Shown piece by piece: positions 1 to 5,751 of a stretch of DNA of 9,467 nt. Position numbers and translations under genes: made by a program. The DNA is from an uncultured Chitinophagaceae bacterium (GTDB lineage: Bacteria > Bacteroidota > Bacteroidia > Chitinophagales > Chitinophagaceae). The notes beneath the pieces were generated by a model. That model worked only from the letters and a program-made list of their open reading frames with translations. It did not search any database and was not told the origin of the DNA. Numbering within the stretch: position 1 is the stretch's first letter; every line of letters begins with the position of its first letter. The stretch is from NCBI GenBank assembly GCA_946885335.1, contig CAMPGG010000120.1, forward strand, positions 1-9,467, in the 5' to 3' direction.

Positions 1-38
1 TGGTTTCGGGTTGAGCCTTTAAATCCTTAATATTGTAG

Positions 39-62
39 GATCATTTTCAATGTGATCATTTT
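39..62. repeat. Short direct repeat upstream of the transporter gene
   Basis: The 9-mer GATCATTTT occurs twice, at 39-47 and 54-62, with starts 15 nt apart, just before the transporter start codon at 76. It could be a tandem half-site for a regulator or simply a feature of AT-rich leader DNA. I cannot place a convincing Bacteroidota promoter (TTG near -33, TAnnTTTG near -7) here. The closest -7 match is TAATATTG at 28-35, with one mismatch and no well-spaced upstream partner. Confidence 0.25.
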
Positions 63-75
63 TAAATAAATTTTC

Positions 76-1533
76 ATGGCCCAGGGCAAAGGAATCGGGA
101 AGATCATTGCAGCATCTTCCGTTGGAACTTTAATTGAATGGTACGACTTCTATATTTTTGGCAGTTTGTCAACCATCATTGCACAGAAATTTTTTCCCGA
201 TATAAATCCAACCGCAGCACTTTTATCAACGCTGGCAACTTTTGCGGCAGGATTTATTGTACGTCCATTCGGCGCATTATTTTTTGGTCGCATCGGTGAT
301 ATCATTGGAAGAAAATATACTTTTTTACTGACGCTGATCTTAATGGGTGGTTCCACATTTTTAATTGGCTGCATTCCCTCTTATGATTCCATTGGCTGGT
401 GGGCTCCTATGCTGGTTTTAATATTACGACTTTTACAGGGACTGGCATTAGGCGGAGAATATGGTGGTGCCGCCACTTATGTTGCAGAACATTCGCCTGC
501 ACATCGCCGCGGATTCTTCACTTCATGGATCCAAACAACGGCAACTTTGGGGTTGTTTGTTTCATTAGGCGTAATATTAACAGTGCGACGCATGGTAGGT
601 GTTGAAGAATTCACCTATGGAAATGGCTGGCGTTATCCATTCCTGTTATCGATCATATTGGTTGTTGTTTCTGTTTTCATCCGGATGAAAATGGATGAAT
701 CGCCACTGTTTGCCAAATTGAAAAAAGAAGGCAAAACATCTGCTAACCCTTTAAAAGAAAGTTTTGGTAAAAAGGAAAATTTCAAAATGGTTTTACTCGC
801 TTTGTTCGGTGCAACCATGGGGCAGGGTGTTATCTGGTACACCAGCCAGTTTTATGCGCAGAATTTTATTCTTACCAAATGTTTGGTTGAATATGAACAG
901 GCAAATTCAATTATTTTAATTGCCATTTTATTGGCAACACCGTTTTTTATTGTCTTTGGTTCCTTGTCTGATAAATGGGGCAGAAAAGGAATCATGATGA
1001 CAGGTATGTTGCTAGGTGTATTATTTTATCAACCCATTTTTTCACAGTTATATAAAATTGCAGACACTACTACTAAAACTGTAGTGGCTGAACCACGGGA
1101 AGATTTACCGGTCATGCAATCAACTGATGCAACTTTTATTTATTACAGCGATGGCAGCAGTGAAAAGCGAACTAACCTGTCAAACGGAAATGGTCATAAA
1201 AAAGAAGTGATCTTATCTGAAAACGGTAAATGGAAAATGATCGGGCTGGTGGCCATTATGGTTCTTTTTGTTACTATGGTTTATGGGCCGATTGCTGCAT
1301 TCCTGGTAGAACTTTTTCCTACCCGGATCAGGTATACTTCCATGTCATTGCCATATCATATCGGTAATGGTGTTTTTGGCGGATTGGTTCCATTCATCGC
1401 AACATTGATCACTACTTTGCCGGGCGCCAATCATCTATCGGGATTGTGGTATCCCATTGGTGTGGCTTTCCTCAGTTTTGTTATTGGCATGTTATACCTC
1501 TCTAATCGAAAAGTAAATACAAGCAACGATTAA
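76..1533 (+). CDS. MFS transporter, metabolite:H+ symporter (MHS) family, probable galacturonate/sugar-acid uptake
   Basis: This is an inner-membrane secondary transporter of 485 residues with twelve predicted helices, roughly at 9-38, 46-70, 81-100, 108-136, 148-172, 186-203, 236-262, 277-297, 304-326, 387-410, 420-447 and 456-476. MHS hallmarks are visible: GTLIEWYDFYIFG in helix 1 (residues 17-29), the loop 2-3 signature GRIGDIIGRK (71-80), the RLLQGLALGGEYGG stretch (118-131) with the downstream RRG, ESPLF after helix 6 (208-212), and the second-half DKWGRK (299-304). Relatives include proline/betaine, shikimate and 2-oxoglutarate symporters. Uptake of galacturonate or a related acid is inferred from the pectin genes downstream. 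About 60 hydrophilic residues (327-386) sit between helices 9 and 10, predicted periplasmic, making the protein longer than the roughly 430 residues usual for the family. The start is bounded by an in-frame TAA at 67-69. No Shine-Dalgarno is visible. Confidence 0.9.
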   Translation: MAQGKGIGKIIAASSVGTLIEWYDFYIFGSLSTIIAQKFFPDINPTAALLSTLATFAAGFIVRPFGALFFGRIGDIIGRKYTFLLTLILMGGSTFLIGCIPSYDSIGWWAPMLVLILRLLQGLALGGEYGGAATYVAEHSPAHRRGFFTSWIQTTATLGLFVSLGVILTVRRMVGVEEFTYGNGWRYPFLLSIILVVVSVFIRMKMDESPLFAKLKKEGKTSANPLKESFGKKENFKMVLLALFGATMGQGVIWYTSQFYAQNFILTKCLVEYEQANSIILIAILLATPFFIVFGSLSDKWGRKGIMMTGMLLGVLFYQPIFSQLYKIADTTTKTVVAEPREDLPVMQSTDATFIYYSDGSSEKRTNLSNGNGHKKEVILSENGKWKMIGLVAIMVLFVTMVYGPIAAFLVELFPTRIRYTSMSLPYHIGNGVFGGLVPFIATLITTLPGANHLSGLWYPIGVAFLSFVIGMLYLSNRKVNTSND

Positions 1534-1537
1534 ATTA

Positions 1538-1771
1538 ATGGTTATGCAAAAAATTAAAAAATTACTTGGAATTGTATGGATGCTGATTGGTCCGTTGTTT
1601 TTTATTTTATTAGTTATAAGTGCTTTTAAAAACATCCAGCAAGGCGGCCAGGGAGATATCAGCAATCCTGTTCCATGGATCATTATTATTGCAGTATCAG
1701 CACCTATTGCCATAGGCTTAACCATTTTTGGATGGTATAGCTGGAAAGGTGAATATGATAGTGTACTATGA
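1538..1771 (+). CDS. Small two-helix membrane protein, cotranscribed with the MFS transporter
   Basis: A 77-residue protein begins 4 nt after the transporter stop codon. It has a basic N-terminus (MVMQKIKK), a first hydrophobic helix at about 9-30 with a GP pair in its middle, a polar linker rich in Gly and Gln (31-46), a second helix at about 47-68, and a short tail with an acidic pair. Positive charges at the N-terminus suggest both ends face the cytoplasm. I recall small proteins of this type beside MFS transporters in Bacteroidota (possibly DUF6814, an unchecked recollection); no biochemical function is known to me. The tight spacing suggests an accessory or stabilising subunit of the transporter, which is inference. 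An alternative ATG at 1544 would shorten it by two residues. The coding orientation is supported by hydrophobic periodicity and by its place in the operon. Confidence 0.75.
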   Translation: MVMQKIKKLLGIVWMLIGPLFFILLVISAFKNIQQGGQGDISNPVPWIIIIAVSAPIAIGLTIFGWYSWKGEYDSVL

Positions 1772-1800
1772 AAATACAATTCAACAATATTACAATGGGT

Positions 1801-1827
1801 CAATTTGAAATTAGCTAATGGAAATTG
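1801..1827. repeat. Imperfect dyad around a perfect 10-bp palindrome
   Basis: The outer arms CAATTT (1801-1806) and AAATTG (1822-1827) surround the perfect palindrome ATTAGCTAAT (1810-1819). The two symmetries are offset by half a base, so the whole is one imperfect dyad of 27 bp. It lies 30 nt after the stop codon of the small membrane protein. It could be an operator or a weak transcript-end stem. No T-run follows, so I do not call it a terminator. Confidence 0.4.
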
Positions 1828-1883
1828 TAAGATTACTGCCTTCATTCTGATTTCTTGCTGTAAATCTTTTCGCTTTGATTTTT

Positions 1884-1904
1884 ACTTTTGACTTTTAACT
1901 TTTG
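1884..1904. repeat. Three-unit heptamer tract (ACTTTTR)
   Basis: Three contiguous 7-nt units, ACTTTTG, ACTTTTA and ACTTTTG, are followed by a decayed unit AATTTTT (1905-1911) and preceded by T-rich degenerate copies (about 1866-1883). Short heptamer tracts of this kind are common intergenic simple repeats and may arise by replication slippage. Copy number here is low and no function is evident. Confidence 0.6.
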
Positions 1905-1940
1905 AATTTTTCTCCCGTATTTCAGGAATAAAATTTTATG

Positions 1941-1963
1941 GCATCGTTTTCGGTAACGATTGC
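1941..1963. promoter_or_regulatory. Bulged hairpin / possible operator
   Basis: The arms GC-ATCGTT (1941-1948) and AACGAT-T-GC (1955-1963) pair over 8 bp with one bulged T at 1961 and a TTCGGT loop. The motif overlaps a partly symmetric ACGATTGCGT element (1956-1965), which has outer ACG/CGT symmetry. As DNA it could be an operator for a repressor-type regulator; as RNA it would be a small leader hairpin. It lies 177 nt upstream of the polygalacturonase start. The assignment is speculative. Confidence 0.3.
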
Positions 1964-2049
1964 GTAAATAAACTCCCGGATTCTGCTTGTATTGCCATAA
2001 TATGTCGTTAGACTTGTTAGCTGAAATGGTCTCCAATAATTGAATTTTG

Positions 2050-2069
2050 TACGAATGATGTTTACGAAT
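2050..2069. repeat. TACGAAT direct repeat upstream of the polygalacturonase gene
   Basis: TACGAAT occurs at 2050-2056 and again at 2063-2069, 13 nt apart start to start and about 70 nt before the GH28 start codon. The position fits a tandem activator site next to a promoter, but a chance repeat of seven bases in AT-rich DNA cannot be excluded. Confidence 0.3.
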
Positions 2070-2127
2070 TTATTCAAAACATTAAAACAGAAAATCGATT
2101 ACATTTTTCTTTGGACTTTAGAACGAT

Positions 2128-2133
2128 AAAAGG
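2128..2133 (+). promoter_or_regulatory. Weak ribosome binding site for the polygalacturonase
   Basis: AAAAGG lies 7 nt before ATG 2141. It is a partial Shine-Dalgarno match, unusual in this window where most starts have none, and it favours ATG 2141 over the upstream TTG at 2111. Confidence 0.45.
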
Positions 2134-2140
2134 CATACAT

Positions 2141-3784
2141 ATGAAAAGAACTTTTTTGTTAGTCATGATTGCGGTTTTTCCGTTAATGCATGTTTTTTCG
2201 CAGGAAAATAACCTGCCGCAGATCAAAACCACTTCTTTCAAAAATGATACGGTTAATATCGAAAAGTTTGGAGCAAAGGCTGATGGCATTACATTGAATA
2301 CAAAAAGCATTAATGATGCTATAGCGGATATGCATAACAAAGGTGGTGGTGTTGTACTTATTCCTGAAGGTTTATGGTTAACAGGGCCGATAGAATTAAA
2401 ATCTAACGTCAACCTGCATTTGAAAAGAAATGCTTTGCTTCAATTCACTAAAGATTTTACCCAATATAAACTGGTGGCTGGCAACTGGGAGGGATTGCCT
2501 CAAATGCGTAACCAGTCACCCATTTCAGCCACTAATGCCCATAACATAGCTATCACGGGTTTTGGTATTATTGATGGAGCAGGAGAAGCATGGAGAATGG
2601 TAAAAAAAGAAAAACTCAGTGAAAGCAATTGGAAAAAATTAGTTGCTTCCGGTGGTGTTTTGAATGATGACAAAAAAATATGGTATCCCAGCGAAAGTTC
2701 TTTAAAAGGTTCTAAGCTTACAAACCCAGGGCAAATTTTACCTGGTAAAACAAATGCGTTTTACGAGGAAGTGAAAGATTTCCTTCGCCCTAATTTATTG
2801 GTACTGACAAATTGCGACAGAATATTGCTGGAAGGTGTGGTGTTTCAAAATTCTCCTGCCTGGTGCCTGCACCCCTTAATGAGTTCAAACATTACCATCA
2901 GGTCCATCATTGTAAGAAATCCCTGGTTTGCACAAAATGGTGACGGACTTGATCTGGAATCCTGCAGCAATGTATTGGTAGAAAATAGTTTGTTTGATGT
3001 TGGCGATGATGCGCTTTGTATAAAATCTGGTCGTGATGCGGAAGGCAGAAAAAGAAATATGCCCACGCAGGATGTTATCATCCGCAATTGTATTGTTTAC
3101 GCGGCACATGGTGGATTTGTAGTAGGATCTGAAATGAGTGGTGGTGCCCGCAATATCTGGGTTGATAACTGCACTTTTATCGGAACCGATATTGGTCTTC
3201 GTTTTAAAACAACCCGTGGCCGGGGTGGTGTGGTTGAAAACATCTATATCAAAAATATTCATATGCAGGATATTATTGGTGAAGCTATTTTATTTGACAT
3301 GTACTATGCAGCCCGGGACCCGATTGCGTTAGCAGGTGAAAAAAGAGAGCCGCCAAAAGTTGAAATGCATCCTGTAACGGATGAAACACCGCAATTCAGG
3401 AACATTTACATTAAAAATGTTACAGTCAATGGTGCGGAAAAAGCCATTTTCGTCAGGGGACTTCCGGAAATGAGTGTAGATAATATCTTAATGAAGAACA
3501 TGGTCATGCAAACGGATAAAGGTTTGGATATGACGGAAGGCAGCAATATTTCTTTACAGAATGTAAAATTGTTTACCAAAGAAACCGACCCGGTAATCAA
3601 CATCCATAACAGTCAAAACATTGTTATGAATAATATCGGTTATAATGCGGGAGCGGAACTGTTGTTAAACATCAGTGGAGAAAAAAGTAAGAGCATCCGT
3701 TTGAGTGAAACGGATACAAAAAAAGCAAAGAAGAGTATTGAATATAGTTATGGCGCAACAGAAGCTGCTGTAAGCAAACAATAA
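2141..3784 (+). CDS. Glycoside hydrolase family 28 polygalacturonase (secreted)
   Basis: This 547-residue enzyme should hydrolyse alpha-1,4-galacturonosyl bonds in de-esterified homogalacturonan; exo action on oligomers is plausible but not proven by sequence. A signal peptide (about residues 1-21, MKRTFLLVMIAVFPLMHVFS) has no lipobox cysteine, suggesting a soluble periplasmic enzyme. A pectate-lyase-superfamily N-terminal stretch (VNIEKFGAKADG..., from about residue 38) leads into a right-handed beta-helix. The GH28 catalytic set is present: NGDGLD (266-271, D268), GDDALCIKSG (from residue 288, D289 and D290), AHGG (H323) and RFK (R354, K356). Compared with the usual NTD, GHG and RIK motifs, T becomes G, the first G becomes A, and I becomes F. 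An insertion rich in Lys and Ser at about 150-192 precedes the helix core. The frame stays open back to a TTG at 2111, but ATG 2141 starts the signal peptide exactly and has AAAAGG at 2128-2133, so I use it. The next gene starts 41 nt downstream. Confidence 0.93.
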   Translation: MKRTFLLVMIAVFPLMHVFSQENNLPQIKTTSFKNDTVNIEKFGAKADGITLNTKSINDAIADMHNKGGGVVLIPEGLWLTGPIELKSNVNLHLKRNALLQFTKDFTQYKLVAGNWEGLPQMRNQSPISATNAHNIAITGFGIIDGAGEAWRMVKKEKLSESNWKKLVASGGVLNDDKKIWYPSESSLKGSKLTNPGQILPGKTNAFYEEVKDFLRPNLLVLTNCDRILLEGVVFQNSPAWCLHPLMSSNITIRSIIVRNPWFAQNGDGLDLESCSNVLVENSLFDVGDDALCIKSGRDAEGRKRNMPTQDVIIRNCIVYAAHGGFVVGSEMSGGARNIWVDNCTFIGTDIGLRFKTTRGRGGVVENIYIKNIHMQDIIGEAILFDMYYAARDPIALAGEKREPPKVEMHPVTDETPQFRNIYIKNVTVNGAEKAIFVRGLPEMSVDNILMKNMVMQTDKGLDMTEGSNISLQNVKLFTKETDPVINIHNSQNIVMNNIGYNAGAELLLNISGEKSKSIRLSETDTKKAKKSIEYSYGATEAAVSKQ

Positions 3785-3825
3785 AAATGTATTTATAGTA
3801 TTGTAAAGGCCTTGTCTATTTTGAA

Positions 3826-5751
3826 ATGCTGAGCATGAAGAAAATTTTTATCATTATTTTTTTAATTACTGCATACAACGGGTATGCTCAACCGCTTTCA
3901 CAACAACTGGCCATGACCGTCATTAAAACCTGGCCTGATTCCTTCGCGTTGCCCCAGGATAAAATAGCCAAATGGCGGTATGACCAGGGTGTGATTTTAA
4001 AAGGAATAGAAGGTATCTGGAATGCGACAGGCAACCGGTTTTGGTTTGATTACATTCAAAAGAGCATGGATTTTTATGTGCAGGAAGATGGCAGTATTAA
4101 AGGTTATAAAAAAGATGAATTTAACATTGATCATATAAATAATGGCAAAGTGTTATTATTCTTATACCGTGTAACCGGCAAAGAAAAATACCTTAAGGCA
4201 GCTCACTTACTCCGTAATCAATTGCTAGAACATCCACGCACAAGTGAAGGCGGGTTCTGGCATAAAAAAATATATCCTTACCAGATGTGGCTGGATGGTT
4301 TATATATGGGCCAGCCATTTTATGCTGAGTACGCATCATTGATGGGTGAGGATACGGCTTTCAATGATATTGCCCGCCAGTTTATTTTGATGGAAAAATA
4401 TGCGAGGGATGAAAAAACCGGGTTACTATATCACGGCTGGGATGAAAGTCGCCAGCAACAATGGGCAAACAAACAAACAGGTTTGTCTCCCAATTTCTGG
4501 AGCCGTGCATTGGGTTGGTTTGGTATGGCATTAGTCGATGTGCTGGATCATTTTCCTGGAGATCACCCTGAACGAATCACCATAATAAATATTTTGAATC
4601 GTTTTGCAAAAGGAGTTATGGATGTGCAGGATAAAAAAACGGGTTTATGGTATGATGTACCGGATAAAATAAATGAACCAAAAAATTATTTTGAAGCATC
4701 GGGTTCTTCCATGTTGGTTTATACATTAGCTAAAGCTGTGCGAAAGGGTTACCTGGATAAATCTTACCTGCCTGCAGCAAAAGCAGGCTATGATGGAATT
4801 GTAAAGGAATTTATTAAACAGGGAGATAATGGAAACGTTGACTTACACGGCACCGTTAGTGTGTCCGGCTTAGGTGGAAAACCATACAGGGATGGCAGCT
4901 TTGAATATTATATGAGTGAACCTGTCATCGTGAATGATCCGAAAGGCATGGGTGCATTTATTCTGGCAGCTGTTGAAATGGAAATGCTATCTGGTTTGGA
5001 AACTGCTGCTGGCAAAACAGTTGTGCTGGATAATTATTTTAACAATGAATGGAAGAAAGGACCGCGGGGAAAAATGATATCCTATCATTATACCTGGCAG
5101 GATAAAAGCAATAGCGGCTTTGCCATGCTGGGAAATATATTTTCACGTCATGGATTTGAAATCGAAACGTTATCAACTGCACCAACAAAAAGTAATTTAT
5201 CCGGGGCAAATATTTACTTGATCGTTGATCCGGATACGGAAAAAGAAACTGTGCAACCTAATTTTATTAAGAAGCCACATATCCGGCAAATTAAAAAGTG
5301 GGTGAAAAATGGTGGAGTATTAGTTTTAATGGGCAATGATGCAGGAAATGCTGAATTCAACTGTTTTAATAAGCTATCGGAAAAATTTGGGATCGTTTTT
5401 AATGAGGACAATTTCAACATGGTTAAAAATGACGAGTTTGAGCAAGGTAGTATTAAAGTGCCGCCAGGTAATCCCATTTTTACTTCATCACCTAAATTAT
5501 TCATTAAAGAATTAGCTACGCTGCAAGTGAATAATTCTGCAAAACCCGTTTTGGAAAAAGAAGGTAAAGTGATTATGGCAGTTTCATCTTTTGGTAAGGG
5601 AACTGTGTTTGCCATAGGTGATCCCTGGATATATAATGAATATGTTGATGGACGTAAGTTACCTGCAGAATATCAAAATTACCAGGGAGCTAATGAATGG
5701 GTAAAATGGTTGGCAGCACAAGTGAAAAACTCAAAAAGTAATATCCATTGA
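3826..5751 (+). CDS. GH105 unsaturated galacturonyl/rhamnogalacturonyl hydrolase with C-terminal DUF4350-like domain
   Basis: The enzyme removes the 4,5-unsaturated galacturonate left at the non-reducing end of oligomers by pectate or rhamnogalacturonan lyases. Of 641 residues, 1-21 form a signal peptide (cleavage near GYA/Q, no lipobox). Residues about 28-390 form the (alpha/alpha)6 barrel of the YteR type: IDHINNGK (D102, corresponding to YteR D88), PYQMWLDGLYMG with the likely catalytic D157 (YteR D143), YHGWDES (202-208) and FWSRALGWFGMAL (224-236). Residues about 397-635 are a separate alpha/beta domain resembling DUF4350, related to class I glutamine-amidotransferase folds, with VVLDNYFNNEW at its start, ANIYLIVDPDTEKE and a GGVLVLMGNDAGN strand-turn near 496-508. 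No amidotransferase Cys-His-Glu set is obvious, so a binding or structural role is likelier. ATG 3835 (MKKIF...) is an equally good start. Its TGA stop lies inside the start of the next gene. Confidence 0.92.
   Translation: MLSMKKIFIIIFLITAYNGYAQPLSQQLAMTVIKTWPDSFALPQDKIAKWRYDQGVILKGIEGIWNATGNRFWFDYIQKSMDFYVQEDGSIKGYKKDEFNIDHINNGKVLLFLYRVTGKEKYLKAAHLLRNQLLEHPRTSEGGFWHKKIYPYQMWLDGLYMGQPFYAEYASLMGEDTAFNDIARQFILMEKYARDEKTGLLYHGWDESRQQQWANKQTGLSPNFWSRALGWFGMALVDVLDHFPGDHPERITIINILNRFAKGVMDVQDKKTGLWYDVPDKINEPKNYFEASGSSMLVYTLAKAVRKGYLDKSYLPAAKAGYDGIVKEFIKQGDNGNVDLHGTVSVSGLGGKPYRDGSFEYYMSEPVIVNDPKGMGAFILAAVEMEMLSGLETAAGKTVVLDNYFNNEWKKGPRGKMISYHYTWQDKSNSGFAMLGNIFSRHGFEIETLSTAPTKSNLSGANIYLIVDPDTEKETVQPNFIKKPHIRQIKKWVKNGGVLVLMGNDAGNAEFNCFNKLSEKFGIVFNEDNFNMVKNDEFEQGSIKVPPGNPIFTSSPKLFIKELATLQVNNSAKPVLEKEGKVIMAVSSFGKGTVFAIGDPWIYNEYVDGRKLPAEYQNYQGANEWVKWLAAQVKNSKSNIH
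5748..5751 (+). promoter_or_regulatory. TTGA stop-start overlap, coupled translation
   Basis: The TGA stop codon of the GH105 gene (5749-5751) overlaps the TTG start of the pectinesterase gene (5748-5750). With no Shine-Dalgarno visible, ribosomes finishing GH105 probably re-initiate here, tying the two enzymes' expression together. Confidence 0.7.

Larger units (their letters stand above)
1772..2140. promoter_or_regulatory. 369-nt intergenic gap, probable control region of the pectin operon
   Basis: This gap separates the transporter pair from the catabolic operon and is the only sizeable noncoding stretch in the window. It contains an imperfect dyad at 1801-1827, an ACTTTTR heptamer tract at 1884-1904, a bulged hairpin at 1941-1963 and a TACGAAT direct repeat at 2050-2069. 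I see no complete Bacteroidota promoter. Partial -7 matches are GAATTTTG at 2042-2049 and TACATTTT at 2100-2107, each one base off TAnnTTTG and without a clear -33 partner at the right distance. No stem followed by a T-run that would mark a clear intrinsic terminator was found. Short open frames on either strand here look like chance. Confidence 0.5.

Noticed and set aside
1..30. Tail of an upstream gene ending at TAA 28-30
   Set aside because: Only nine codons are visible in that frame and they show no recognisable family signature, so I cannot support it.
1492..1845. A 117-codon - strand frame opposite the small membrane protein
   Set aside because: It is the complement of a well-placed + strand gene. 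The + strand frame has the operon spacing and membrane-protein pattern; the - strand product has neither.
1801..1860. Intrinsic terminator after the small membrane protein
   Set aside because: A stem can be drawn at 1801-1827 but it is AT-rich and not followed by a T-run, so it does not meet the usual pattern.
1842..2036. A 64-codon open frame on the - strand in the intergenic gap
   Set aside because: The product is lysine-rich with no domain character, it runs through the T-rich heptamer tract, and it has no partner gene. It looks like a chance frame in AT-rich DNA.
2111..2140. TTG 2111 as the start of the polygalacturonase
   Set aside because: It would put ten polar residues ahead of a standard signal peptide. 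ATG 2141 begins that peptide exactly and has AAAAGG 7 nt upstream.
2136..2143. TACATATG as a -7 promoter box with TTTG at 2110-2113
   Set aside because: Spacing is acceptable, but the box overlaps the start codon, which would make the transcript start inside the signal-peptide coding region.
5013..5751. A separate gene for the GH105 C-terminal domain, or a frameshift there
   Set aside because: The frame is continuous, there is no stop or start cluster at the domain boundary, and codon use looks the same on both sides.
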